A stretch of 23,949 bases of DNA from Pseudomonadales bacterium (GTDB lineage Bacteria > Pseudomonadota > Gammaproteobacteria > Pseudomonadales > UBA3067): positions 1-23,949 of the forward strand of contig JAESUE010000274.1 in the NCBI GenBank assembly GCA_016763235.1, in the 5' to 3' direction. The stretch's first letter is position 1. The number at the start of each line of letters is the position of its first letter. Made by a program: the position numbers and the translations under genes. The notes beneath the pieces are model-generated. The model did not search any database, was not told the DNA's origin, and saw only the letters and a program-made list of their open reading frames with translations. Shown here one piece after another: positions 13,779 through 21,935 of the stretch.

Positions 13779-14813
13779 ATGACAAACACATCCTTTTTCT
13801 GCGTGGCCTTTGGTGTGGGAACACAAAATAACAAAAACGAATGGCTAGAAGTTTATTACCCCCAGCCACTCTTCCAACCTGAAAAGTCCTTGGTGGATAA
13901 ACTCGGTGCTATCGTCGGTTACCAAAGTGGAAACGCCGCCATCAGCATCGAAGCGAATCAAATTGATGCGCTCTGCGAAGCACTTAAAACCGCAAATATT
14001 GACACCCAGCTTATCGCCCCTCTGGCACAAAGCCAGCAGCCCTTGGTGTTAACCTTTATTGAAACAGACAGTTCCCTAAGCAGTACCCCCGAAGCATATT
14101 TAAAGTTACACTTAATTTCCCTGCGCCATGTTAAACCTCACGGCACAGACCTAAGCGGTATATTCCCCTTACTGCCCAACGTCGCCTGGACGAACCAAGG
14201 CGCAATAGATTTGACAGAACTGCCACAACGCCAACTACAAGCGCGTTTAAAGGGCGAATTACTGGAAGTTAGCTCTGTCGACAAATTCCCCAAAATGACC
14301 AACTACGTGGTGCCTGCAGGCATACGCATTGCCCACACTGCCCGTGTCCGCTTAGGCGCTTACGTAGGTGAAGGCACCACCGTCATGCACGAAGGGTTCA
14401 TCAACTTCAATGCCGGCACCGAAGGCACCAGTATGATTGAAGGCCGTATTTCAGCAGGCGTAGTGGTTGGTGAAGGCAGCGACTTAGGCGGCGGTTGCAG
14501 CACTATGGGCACCTTATCCGGTGGCAACAACGTGGTTATTTCTGTCGGCAAAAACTGTTTACTCGGCGCAAACGCTGGGTTAGGAATCCCTTTGGGTGAT
14601 CGTTGCACCATCGAGGCCGGTTTATACATTACGGCTGGCTCCAAGGTGAATTTACTCGACGATAAAAACCAATTAGTCAGCACACTGAAAGCCAGCGAAC
14701 TGGCCGGAAAATCTGATTTACTTTTCCGCCGCAATTCTCAAACCGGCACCATTGAATGCAAAGCCAATCGCAGCGCTATCGCGCTCAACGAAGAATTACA
14801 CGCGCACAACTAA
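13779..14813 (+). CDS. dapD: 2,3,4,5-tetrahydropyridine-2,6-dicarboxylate N-succinyltransferase (long type)
   Basis: DapD adds succinyl from succinyl-CoA to tetrahydrodipicolinate, committing it to the succinylase branch. I start at the ATG at 13779 because GGAG lies six bases before it; the frame is open upstream to a TTG without a site. This gives 344 residues, the length of the Pseudomonas-type enzyme rather than the 274-residue E. coli type. The C-terminal half is a left-handed beta-helix with hexapeptide repeats from about residue 175 (VRLGAYVGEGTTVMHEGF, GGGCSTMGTLSGG, IPLGDRCTIEAGLYI), and the protein ends in LHAHN as in Pseudomonas. It lies between yffB and ttcA, and the 59-bp gap before it holds a repeat fragment. 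Confidence 0.95.
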   Translation: MTNTSFFCVAFGVGTQNNKNEWLEVYYPQPLFQPEKSLVDKLGAIVGYQSGNAAISIEANQIDALCEALKTANIDTQLIAPLAQSQQPLVLTFIETDSSLSSTPEAYLKLHLISLRHVKPHGTDLSGIFPLLPNVAWTNQGAIDLTELPQRQLQARLKGELLEVSSVDKFPKMTNYVVPAGIRIAHTARVRLGAYVGEGTTVMHEGFINFNAGTEGTSMIEGRISAGVVVGEGSDLGGGCSTMGTLSGGNNVVISVGKNCLLGANAGLGIPLGDRCTIEAGLYITAGSKVNLLDDKNQLVSTLKASELAGKSDLLFRRNSQTGTIECKANRSAIALNEELHAHN

Positions 14814-14826
14814 CGGTCGCAGAAAA

Positions 14827-15648
14827 ATGAAGAGTAAATCGCAGTACGAATTTAATAAACTGCAGAAAAAAATACGCCGGGAAACCGGCAACGCCATCGT
14901 TGATTACAACATGATTGAAAACAACGATGTCGTTATGGTGTGCCTGTCTGGTGGCAAAGACTCCTACACCATGCTTGATATGTTGATGAGCCTGCAACGA
15001 TCGGCACCCATTCACTTTGAATTAGTGGCGGTTAACCTTGACCAGAAGCAACCCGGTTTCCCTGAACATATACTGCCCGAATACCTTGGCAAACTCGGTG
15101 TTAAATTCCATATTCTAGAAAAAGACACCTACAGCATCGTGCAAGAGAAAGTCCCTGAGGGAAAAACCCAGTGCTCCCTCTGCTCACGCTTACGTCGCGG
15201 CTCATTGTATGGTTTTGCAGAAAAAATCGGCGCGACAAAAATAGCCCTCGGCCACCACCGTGACGACATACTCGAAACGCTATTCCTTAACCTCTTTCAC
15301 GGTGGAAAAATAAAGGGCATGCCGCCCAAACTTCTCAGTGACGATGGCAAGAATATTGTTATTCGCCCCCTCGCCTACTGCCGTGAAAAAGATATTATTC
15401 GTTATTCGGAGGAAAAAGATTTTCCCATTATTCCTTGTACCCTCTGTGGTAACCAGCCTAATTTACAACGCCAAGTTATCAAAGAAATGATGCAAGATTG
15501 GGACAAACAACACCCTGGGCGACTAGAAACCATGTTCACCGCCATGCAGAATATTTCTCCCTCGCAAATGGCAGACCGTAAACTTTACGATTTTGAAACA
15601 CTCACCATCACCGGTCGCCACCGATTACCTGTTATGGAAGTAAAATAA
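14827..15648 (+). CDS. ttcA: tRNA 2-thiocytidine biosynthesis protein TtcA
   Basis: TtcA thiolates cytidine 32 in certain tRNAs, using ATP and an iron-sulfur cluster. I start at the ATG at 14827 (MKSKSQYEFNKLQKK), 13 bases after the dapD stop; the upstream open frame overlaps dapD and is not conserved. The 273-residue protein has the PP-loop SGGKDS at 41-46 and the paired CxxC motifs Cys116/Cys119 (CSLC) and Cys204/Cys207 (CTLC) that bind the cluster. The DQKQPGFPEHILPEYL and GHHRDDILETLFLN blocks are family hallmarks. Its C-terminus is shorter than that of E. coli TtcA (311) and still ends in MEVK. It stands inside the dap cluster, with its stop directly abutting the dapE start. Confidence 0.95.
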   Translation: MKSKSQYEFNKLQKKIRRETGNAIVDYNMIENNDVVMVCLSGGKDSYTMLDMLMSLQRSAPIHFELVAVNLDQKQPGFPEHILPEYLGKLGVKFHILEKDTYSIVQEKVPEGKTQCSLCSRLRRGSLYGFAEKIGATKIALGHHRDDILETLFLNLFHGGKIKGMPPKLLSDDGKNIVIRPLAYCREKDIIRYSEEKDFPIIPCTLCGNQPNLQRQVIKEMMQDWDKQHPGRLETMFTAMQNISPSQMADRKLYDFETLTITGRHRLPVMEVK

Positions 15649-16806
15649 ATGCCCAGCCAACTAAACGCAGCCACCGCAAGCACCCTTGCACTCAGCAAAG
15701 ACCTCATGGCCCGCCCCTCGGTGACGCCCGATGACCACGGCTGCCAAGAGTTAATAATTTCTCGTCTGGAAAAAATTGGTTTTAAGATTGAACGCCTGCG
15801 CTTTGGTGACGTTGACAACTTCTGGGCAAGACGAGGCAGTGCAGAACCTGTTTTAGCCTTTGCCGGACACACCGATGTCGTCCCCACCGGTGATGAAACT
15901 AATTGGAGCACACCACCTTTCACCCCGACAGAAAAAGATGGCATGCTTTACGGCAGAGGTGCCGCTGATATGAAAGGCAGCCTCGCCGCCATGGTGACAG
16001 CCTGTGAGCGTTTTGTGGCAAAACATCCGAACCATCAGGGTAGCATCGCTTTTTTAATTACCAGTGATGAAGAAGGCATTGCCACCCACGGCACAGTAAA
16101 AGTAATAGAGCACCTTGAGGCGCGTAAAGAAAAAATCCAATTCTGCATCGTAGGTGAACCTTCCAGCACACACCAACTGGGCGATATCGTTAAAAATGGT
16201 CGCCGTGGCTCCCTCGGCGCTAAAATGACAGTGCGAGGCATTCAGGGGCACGTTGCCTACCCGCATCTAGCAGACAACCCCATTCACAAAGCAGCACCCG
16301 CACTCGTAGAGCTTACCCAAACCCACTGGGATGAAGGAAACGAATTCTTTCCAGCCACCACCTTCCAAATTTCCAATATTAATAGTGGAACCGGTGCCAC
16401 CAACGTTATCCCCGGTGACATGGAAGTAGTCTTTAACTTGCGCTTTTCCACAGCACTCACTCCCGAAAATATTCAACAGCGCGTTTGTGAAATACTCAAT
16501 AAGCACTCTCTCGATTACCATATTGACTGGAACCTGAGCGGCCTGCCCTTTCTGACCGACACAGGTCCCTTGCTCGAAGCCACTCAAAAAGCCATCAAAA
16601 CAATAACGGGTAGAACAACCGAACTGTCTACGGCAGGCGGCACCTCTGACGGGCGATTTATCGCACCTACCGGCACCCAAGTTATCGAGCTCGGGCCGTG
16701 TAATGCCACCATCCATAAAGTAGATGAATCAGTAGAAATAAAAGCACTAGGAGAACTGTCTTTGGTTTACGAAGAAATCATGCGCGAACTATTCGCTTCA
16801 TCCTAA
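15649..16806 (+). CDS. dapE: Succinyl-diaminopimelate desuccinylase
   Basis: DapE removes succinate from N-succinyl-LL-diaminopimelate, giving LL-diaminopimelate for lysine and peptidoglycan. It is a two-zinc M20-family amidohydrolase of 385 residues. Metal ligands and catalytic residues are visible: His74 and Asp76 in GHTDVVP, Asp107 in RGAADMKGS, Glu141 and Glu142 in SDEEG, Glu170 in VGEPSS, and a C-terminal His in NATIHKVDE. The ATG follows the ttcA TAA with no spacing, so translation is very likely coupled. Together with dapC and dapD it makes three steps of the succinylase pathway. All landmarks are intact. Confidence 0.97.
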   Translation: MPSQLNAATASTLALSKDLMARPSVTPDDHGCQELIISRLEKIGFKIERLRFGDVDNFWARRGSAEPVLAFAGHTDVVPTGDETNWSTPPFTPTEKDGMLYGRGAADMKGSLAAMVTACERFVAKHPNHQGSIAFLITSDEEGIATHGTVKVIEHLEARKEKIQFCIVGEPSSTHQLGDIVKNGRRGSLGAKMTVRGIQGHVAYPHLADNPIHKAAPALVELTQTHWDEGNEFFPATTFQISNINSGTGATNVIPGDMEVVFNLRFSTALTPENIQQRVCEILNKHSLDYHIDWNLSGLPFLTDTGPLLEATQKAIKTITGRTTELSTAGGTSDGRFIAPTGTQVIELGPCNATIHKVDESVEIKALGELSLVYEEIMRELFASS

Positions 16807-16820
16807 AATAGACAAACCCA

Positions 16821-17747
16821 ATGAATCAAAGCACTCATAACCCACTAGCTTGCCCCGTATGTAGAGCGCCGCTACAAAACGACGAGCGCAGCTACTACTG
16901 CCCCGAAGGCCATAGCTTCGACATTGCCCGTCAAGGTTACCTTAATTTACTGCTTAGCCACCAAAAACGCAGCAAGCACCCCGGTGATAGTAAAGAGATG
17001 GTCACGGCGCGTCAGGCATTTTTGAGTGAAGGGCACTATTTCCCAATCTACGCCGCCCTTGAAAAACTCGTGCTGAAACACTTAAGAAAAGACCCTCTAG
17101 ACCACCCTCTTAACATTGCCGATTTGGGTTGCGGAGAAGGTTACTACACCCAACTATTAGATAAAAAATTACGCGAAACAATGTCTTCTCAAGCGTCTGG
17201 GCAAAAGCCTGAGCAGGCATCAGCAGTACAAACCTGGGGCTTAGATATTTCAAAAGATGCCATTATCAGCGCATGCAAACATAACTCAAACGTTAGATGG
17301 CTTATTGGAAACCTAACTCAAACACCTTTTGCCGAGCACAGCATGGATATAGCAACGGTACTATTTTGTCGCGTATCTCCTAATGAGTTAGTAAGATTAT
17401 TAAAACCCGGCGGTATTTTTATATTTGTAAAACCCGATGACGGACATTTAATTCAACTGCGCGAACAGATCTATTCAGACGTTAAAGGCCAAAAGAAAAA
17501 CCCTAGTATTGAGCAGGCTATAAACACCGATGAACACCCCGTTCAGCACCCAGGGTTAACGCTCATCGATACCCAAGCACTTACTCAGTCAATAACCCTG
17601 AATAAGTCAGAATCAATACAAACACTTTTTAAAATGACACCACACTATTGGCGAACCAAACCCGAGCAGCGCGAAAAAATAAAACAGCTTGATCAATTAA
17701 ATACAGATATATCTGTTAACTTGTTTTGTTACCAACGAAGCCTTTAA
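16821..17747 (+). CDS. rlmA: 23S rRNA (guanine-N1)-methyltransferase RlmA
   Basis: RlmA methylates N1 of G745 (E. coli numbering) in helix 35 of 23S rRNA. The N-terminal zinc finger is present as Cys11, Cys14, Cys27 and His31 (CPVC and CPEGH), followed by the family-specific ARQGYLNLL and KRSKHPGDSKEMVTAR blocks. The Rossmann methyltransferase domain has the SAM loop DLGCGEGYYT at 101-110 and KPGGIFIFVKP. The 308 residues are longer than E. coli RlmA (269), partly through an insertion rich in Gln, Ser and Ala near 120-135 (SSQASGQKPEQASAV). It starts 14 bases after dapE and is likely the last gene of the dap transcript. RlmA(II), which acts on G748, is the alternative within the same family. 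Confidence 0.93.
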   Translation: MNQSTHNPLACPVCRAPLQNDERSYYCPEGHSFDIARQGYLNLLLSHQKRSKHPGDSKEMVTARQAFLSEGHYFPIYAALEKLVLKHLRKDPLDHPLNIADLGCGEGYYTQLLDKKLRETMSSQASGQKPEQASAVQTWGLDISKDAIISACKHNSNVRWLIGNLTQTPFAEHSMDIATVLFCRVSPNELVRLLKPGGIFIFVKPDDGHLIQLREQIYSDVKGQKKNPSIEQAINTDEHPVQHPGLTLIDTQALTQSITLNKSESIQTLFKMTPHYWRTKPEQREKIKQLDQLNTDISVNLFCYQRSL

Positions 17748-17757
17748 CGCCTCCTCT

Positions 17758-17779
17758 CACCCTCAAATTTCCGAGGGTG
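17758..17779. terminator. Short hairpin at the rlmA-bolA convergence
   Basis: CACCCTC (17758-17764) and GAGGGTG (17773-17779) form a perfect 7-bp stem with an 8-base loop, followed on the plus strand by CTTT. It overlaps the last codons of the BolA gene, so it may terminate rlmA transcripts; the T tract is weak. Confidence 0.45.
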
Positions 17780-18029
17780 CTTTAAGCTCTAAAGCCAAGG
17801 CATGCAACCCTGCCTCAAATTCCTCCGATAACGCCCCATAAACCATTTGGTGGCGCTTCACCGCCGAAACACCCTCAAATCTTTCAGCAACTGCTTTCAC
17901 CCTGAAGTGCGTTTCTTTGCTCGTGGTATCTAAGTGCCCAGCGTGGAGATGGCTTTCATTAATCACCTCCAAAACTTGCGGGTTTATTTCATTACTGATT
18001 TTGTCAGCGATAAGATCTTTTAGATTCAT
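17763..18029 (-). CDS. BolA-family protein (88 aa)
   Basis: BolA proteins have a class II KH-like fold and act in iron-sulfur cluster handling with monothiol glutaredoxins, or as DNA-binding regulators of shape and biofilm genes. The signature is clear: ESHLHAGH near residues 25-32 and the RHQMVYGAL segment at about 58-66, with the conserved His residues. The spacing and 88-residue length fit small BolA-like proteins of the YrbA (IbaG) or BolA type; I cannot decide between them. It is transcribed alone, convergent with rlmA and divergent from the signalling genes to its right. Confidence 0.9.
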   Translation of the reverse strand: MNLKDLIADKISNEINPQVLEVINESHLHAGHLDTTSKETHFRVKAVAERFEGVSAVKRHQMVYGALSEEFEAGLHALALELKAPSEI

Positions 18030-18372
18030 AGTAAAACTCTGTAGTAGTGGGGATTTATAAGAAGCTTATTAATAGGACGCTGAAGGATACCTAAAGGCCT
18101 CATAGGTTTATTCACACGCAAGGTTACGCAAAACCCATAGCCGACTCAAGCGAGCAGGCATTATATTTTTTCTAACTAGGCACACGGTTAATAAAATACA
18201 AGCTCCGCAATAAAACGCCGTTGAGCACCACTGGCATCGATCAGTTACAAACTATTCAAAGCTTATCCTTCATAAAAATCATTATGGGTCTATCGTTAAT
18301 GGATACGCTCCAAAACATCTTATTACAACCCCATGAAATACATAGGTAAACAACCTCCTTCGTCGTATAAAT
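18030..18372. other. 343-bp intergenic region with no recognisable gene
   Basis: This divergent gap lies between the BolA gene and the two-gene HDOD unit and should hold both promoters. I see no terminator, no repeat copy and no tRNA. Short open frames on the minus strand exist but have no start signal or recognisable product. Confidence 0.6.
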
Positions 18373-18690
18373 ATGATATATGTGAAAATTAAAGAAGTGA
18401 CAACCGGCATGATCTGCTCAAGTGATGTTACCAGCAAAAGCGGCCAGCTTCTCATTCCTGAAAATACTGAGATATTAGCAAAACACCTCCGTTTAATTAA
18501 AGCCTGGGGAATTACTGAACTACCAATTTCCGTAGGGGATCAAAGAAGTGAAGATACAAACACTATTGCCAACCAAGCAAGTAATGAAGAATTGGAGCGC
18601 CGATTTAGATATAACGTCCCGTCACTTCCTATTGTTATTGAAATGAAAAAGATACTGATGTGCGGAGAATTTTTAGGGAACAAAGCGTGA
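18373..18690 (+). CDS. Small protein paired with HDOD gene (105 aa)
   Basis: The first 50 residues (VKIKEVTTGMICSSDV, GQLLIPENTEILAKHLRLIKAWGITELPI) match a small N-terminal domain that in many gammaproteobacteria precedes, or is encoded next to, HDOD and HD-GYP proteins ('GMxLAxDVxxxxGxLLxPxGxxLTxKHLxxLKxWGV'). The function of the domain is not established, though a sensory or partner role is likely. The start is uncertain: ATG at 18373 or GTG at 18382, neither with a good ribosome-binding site. The stop overlaps the start of the HDOD gene as GTGA, so the two are coupled and their products probably interact. It could instead be the N-terminal part of one protein split by a frameshift, but the neat overlap argues against that. 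Confidence 0.8.
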   Translation: MIYVKIKEVTTGMICSSDVTSKSGQLLIPENTEILAKHLRLIKAWGITELPISVGDQRSEDTNTIANQASNEELERRFRYNVPSLPIVIEMKKILMCGEFLGNKA

Positions 18691-19535
18691 GCAGCGCTCT
18701 AGCTATCCAGAATCTTGTGGATGAGACGCAACATCTCATTTCTCCACCCAAGGTCTACATGAAACTAAAAGTAGCTCTTGATGACCCGAGCACCGACTTT
18801 GACGATTTGGCTCAACTTATCAGCACAGATGTTTCGATCGCAGCGCGTTTGCTCAAAATCGCCAATAGCGCCATGTTTAACTTCCCAGGCCAAATAAACA
18901 GCATTGATAGAGCACTCTCTCTCATTGGCACCCAGCAAACCGTTGACCTTGTACTCGGCACGGAAATACTAAAGTCCTTTAATGGAGTAAAAAACGACAT
19001 AATTTCAGTGGAAGATTTTACGAAACATAGCCTCGGATGCGCCATATCATCCCGTGTCCTCGCCCAATATAAACGCGAACATGATGTTGAAGCGCACTTT
19101 GTCAATGGCTTACTGCATGATACAGGTCGACTTTTACTCTTTGTAAAATATCCTGAAATTCAGAAAACTCTTTTAGAAACAAACATGGCAGAAGGCATCC
19201 CTCTAAGCAACCTTGAAACGCAACAGTATGGAATAAGCCATGACAAACTCGGTGCGCATTTATTTGAAACCTGGGGGCTTCCAGATGAAGTTATAGAGTC
19301 TACCGCACACCACCATGACCCACTTTCATCAACAAACCACAGTTATTCTGCAGCATTTGTTCATGTGGCAGACTGGATAACACACAGTATCCCGATGGGC
19401 TTCAATGGAGAAAACTTCGTTCCGGAGCTAGATGAAGGCGCATGGCTTTCATTGGGAATTCCTGAAAGTGCTTTAGAAATGATTATGACCGAAATCATCA
19501 AACAGTTCACCTCTACCGTTAGATTGCTACTATAG
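18687..19535 (+). CDS. HDOD-domain signalling protein (282 aa)
   Basis: The HDOD domain is related to HD phosphohydrolases but usually lacks the full metal site; such proteins act as signalling scaffolds in chemotaxis, motility and biofilm control. The N-terminal LISPPKVYMKLKVALDDPS, DVSIAARLLKIANSAMFNFPG and IDRALSLIGTQQTVDLVLG are typical HDOD blocks, and FVNGLLHDTGRLL keeps an HD pair. I start at the GTG at 18687, which overlaps the upstream stop by four bases (GTGA) and has AGGGA eight bases upstream; an earlier in-frame GTG at 18660 would lie inside the preceding gene. The protein continues through a second helical region with STAHHHDPL. The GGDEF-EAL gene follows on the same strand after a repeat. 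Confidence 0.9.
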   Translation: MSSALAIQNLVDETQHLISPPKVYMKLKVALDDPSTDFDDLAQLISTDVSIAARLLKIANSAMFNFPGQINSIDRALSLIGTQQTVDLVLGTEILKSFNGVKNDIISVEDFTKHSLGCAISSRVLAQYKREHDVEAHFVNGLLHDTGRLLLFVKYPEIQKTLLETNMAEGIPLSNLETQQYGISHDKLGAHLFETWGLPDEVIESTAHHHDPLSSTNHSYSAAFVHVADWITHSIPMGFNGENFVPELDEGAWLSLGIPESALEMIMTEIIKQFTSTVRLLL

Positions 19536-19663
19536 TATAAGTAAAGCTTTCAAACTTTATTGACAGGCCCGTAGCAATAGTTAAAGGCTTAAAAAATCGA
19601 GAGTGGTAAAGCACCGGTAACAGTTAAAGAGCTATCTATATGTTTAAAGCCATGAAAAAAACC

Positions 19664-19804
19664 GTAACACCTCAGCGAACTCTGTAACTGTTCAGATTGC
19701 GTTCAAATTTGAGCAGAACAAGGCGAAAAATGTGAGTTTACATGGTTGAATAATCATTTTTTAACGCTATTATGCACGAATTTGAGCGTGAGCTGAGTCG
19801 TTAC
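19664..19804 (+). repeat. Intergenic hairpin repeat, copy D (141 bp)
   Basis: This copy starts GTAACACCTCAG at 19664; the second motif GTAACTGTTCAG begins at 19684 and the inverted motif ends at 19804. Arms 19684-19711 and 19777-19804 pair with six G-U pairs and two mismatches. The inner stem AAAAATG (19726-19732) pairs with CATTTTT from 19755. It ends 37 bases before the GGDEF-EAL ATG and points toward that gene, so the whole hairpin would be in its leader if transcription starts upstream. It occupies nearly half of the 306-bp gap after the HDOD gene; the rest (19536-19663) shows nothing. Confidence 0.92.
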
Positions 19805-19841
19805 AAAAAACCAATCATTAAAGACGTACTGCGCAGTAGTT

Positions 19842-21794
19842 ATGGAAGATACAAAAGCAAACGAACAAAGCGAGAATGCATATTTAAGCAATCGTCTAAA
19901 TCACTTAGAGGAAACAAACCGATGGCACCTTCATACTCTAAATGTCATTAGCGCACTGTGTAACCTTTATCAAAAGCCAAAAGCCATTAAAGATCCTGTT
20001 CACCTAATTAGTCAAACAGCTCCCTATATTTTACAAGTTACTCCATTTTCAGTCCTTGGGTTTTGCTCACTGTCCTCTGATAACAACGAAGTTGATCTTG
20101 ACTACATCAACAATGAACAAGAAAAAGAAAACCTACGCAAAGATCTTGAGTATTTAATAGAAAGTGGGGATTTCGCCTGGGCCTTACACAGCCATATTCC
20201 ACAGGTATATCATCAGAGCAATCGAACAACTGTACTGGCATCTGTTACTACACCAACCCGCATTCGCGGCATATTTATTGGCCACGTTCCAGCAAGCAGT
20301 CATTTCAAAGAACACCATAAAAAAGGTTTGCATGCGATCATTCAAAACTGTGCTTATGCTTTAGAAAGCCATGAGTTGCAGCATGTGATAAAAGGCCAAA
20401 ATGAACATTTAATCAAATCGTTTATTTCCCAAAATGCCAAACTCAAAGCTCAAGAAAGTGTAAACCAACTTACCAATCTTCCGAACCGTCAAAACTTCAA
20501 AACCACCGTTCAGCAGCACCTAGAGCATGCCGCCTCTACGGGTGAAAAAGTGGCCGTTGTTCTACTGAACTTGGATTTATTCAAGCGTGTTAACGAAAGC
20601 CTGGGGCATGATGTTGGAGACTACTTCCTTAAAGCGATCAGCCAAAGATTATTACAAAGTTTAAAACAAGCAGAAATAAATCGGACGCAACAGGAAACCC
20701 ACAGCGCCTATAGCCTCAGTCATTTTGGTGCTGATGAATTTTGCATTTTACTTACTGATATCTGCAGCTTAGATCAAATAAAAAAAGTCATGCTACAACT
20801 CAACGTTGACTTTTCTAAGCCCCATACTTACGAAAACGAAGTAATAATACAAACTTTTAGCGCAGGAATTAGCTTATTCCCCGATAATTCAAATAACGCA
20901 ACGGAATTGCTCCAGTTTGCAGACATCGCCCTCGACCAGGCAAAGAAAAAGGGCCGTAACCAATATTTATTTTACGCGAATGATGAGCAGTTCCGTGTTA
21001 TTGACCAACTAAGTTTGGCAAGAGATTTACACCGGGCATTAGAAAAAGAAGAGTTCACCCTCTTTTTTCAACCACAAATTAATACGAAAATAAATAAGGT
21101 CACGGGTATCGAGGCACTCATCCGCTGGACGGATCACAAAGGGCAAACAATACCCCCCGATAAATTTATTCCCCTAGCCGAGGATACGGGTTTAATCATT
21201 CCTATTGGTAATTGGGTTATCGACGAAGCATGTAGAAATTTAAAAATACTGCAAGATTTTGGATTTCACGATATCCCAATGTCTATAAATATTGCCGCCC
21301 AGCAATTTGCCGAACATGATTTCGTAGAAACACTATCAAAAACAGTTGAAAAGTACCAACTCAGCACTGAACTCATTGAGCTGGAACTCACTGAACGAGT
21401 GGTCATGGGGGATGTAAAAACAGCTATTTCGACATTGATGGAATTACGTAATGCCGGTTATAAAATTGCCATAGACGACTTTGGGACAGGTTATTCATCT
21501 CTAAGCTACATCAAACATCTACCAATAGACCGTTTAAAAATAGATAAATCATTTATCTCAGATATACCACGAGATAGAGGTAGCGTAGCAATTGTGAAGG
21601 CTATCACTCAACTTGCCCAAGGCATCAATATGGAAGTAATTGCCGAGGGTGTAGAAAATTTAATGCAGGTAGAGATGATAAATTCTTTAGGCTGCTACGA
21701 AGCCCAAGGGTACTTGTACTGTAAACCTATTTGTATGGAGGATTTAATTTCCTATTTAAGGCAGCCTGTATCTGTCCACAGTATTGTGGCCTAA
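19842..21794 (+). CDS. GGDEF-EAL protein, likely cyclic-di-GMP phosphodiesterase (650 aa)
   Basis: The order is a GAF-like N-terminal sensor region (about 35-180, no membrane segment), a GGDEF domain (about 205-380) and an EAL domain (about 390-640). The GGDEF signature reads GADEF at 296-300 and there is no RxxD inhibitory site before it, so cyclase activity is doubtful. The EAL domain has every metal and catalytic residue I can check: EAL 424-426, Asn483, Glu518 in ELTER, Asp545-Asp546 in DDFGTG, Lys566, Glu602 in AEGVEN and Gln622. It should therefore degrade cyclic-di-GMP in the cytoplasm. No Shine-Dalgarno is seen before the ATG. A hairpin repeat lies 37 bases upstream and may affect expression. 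It is a candidate partner of the PilZ and HDOD proteins. Confidence 0.94.
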   Translation: MEDTKANEQSENAYLSNRLNHLEETNRWHLHTLNVISALCNLYQKPKAIKDPVHLISQTAPYILQVTPFSVLGFCSLSSDNNEVDLDYINNEQEKENLRKDLEYLIESGDFAWALHSHIPQVYHQSNRTTVLASVTTPTRIRGIFIGHVPASSHFKEHHKKGLHAIIQNCAYALESHELQHVIKGQNEHLIKSFISQNAKLKAQESVNQLTNLPNRQNFKTTVQQHLEHAASTGEKVAVVLLNLDLFKRVNESLGHDVGDYFLKAISQRLLQSLKQAEINRTQQETHSAYSLSHFGADEFCILLTDICSLDQIKKVMLQLNVDFSKPHTYENEVIIQTFSAGISLFPDNSNNATELLQFADIALDQAKKKGRNQYLFYANDEQFRVIDQLSLARDLHRALEKEEFTLFFQPQINTKINKVTGIEALIRWTDHKGQTIPPDKFIPLAEDTGLIIPIGNWVIDEACRNLKILQDFGFHDIPMSINIAAQQFAEHDFVETLSKTVEKYQLSTELIELELTERVVMGDVKTAISTLMELRNAGYKIAIDDFGTGYSSLSYIKHLPIDRLKIDKSFISDIPRDRGSVAIVKAITQLAQGINMEVIAEGVENLMQVEMINSLGCYEAQGYLYCKPICMEDLISYLRQPVSVHSIVA

Positions 21795-21812
21795 TTAATC
21801 CGTGGCTATTGA

Positions 21813-21852
21813 GTAACTATTCAGCTCACGCTCAAATTCGTACATAAGCGTT
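21813..21852 (-). repeat. Truncated copy of the hairpin repeat, copy E (about 40 bp)
   Basis: On the plus strand, GTAACTATTCAGCTCACG continues into CTCAAATTCGTACATAA and GCGTT, matching the inverse complement of the last 40 bases of the full repeats (3' arm and inner segment). Similarity ends there, so the 5' arm and loop are missing. It lies between the convergent GGDEF-EAL and YfaZ genes. Confidence 0.75.
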
Positions 21853-21935
21853 CGTGTACAGAACTGATGCGGCTATCTCGGGGAAAAAGCCTTTTTAAAG
21901 CTGCCCTAAATAACCACACCAACTCACGCTTTCCG

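Noticed and set aside
18130..18260. Open minus-strand frame in the BolA-HDOD gap that looks partly coding
   Set aside because: It has no start signal, the composition is unconvincing, and I recognise no protein family in it.
18660..18690. HDOD locus as a frameshifted single gene
   Set aside because: The GTGA overlap with a ribosome-binding site before the GTG is a normal coupled start, and the two parts resemble adjacent separate genes in other gammaproteobacteria.
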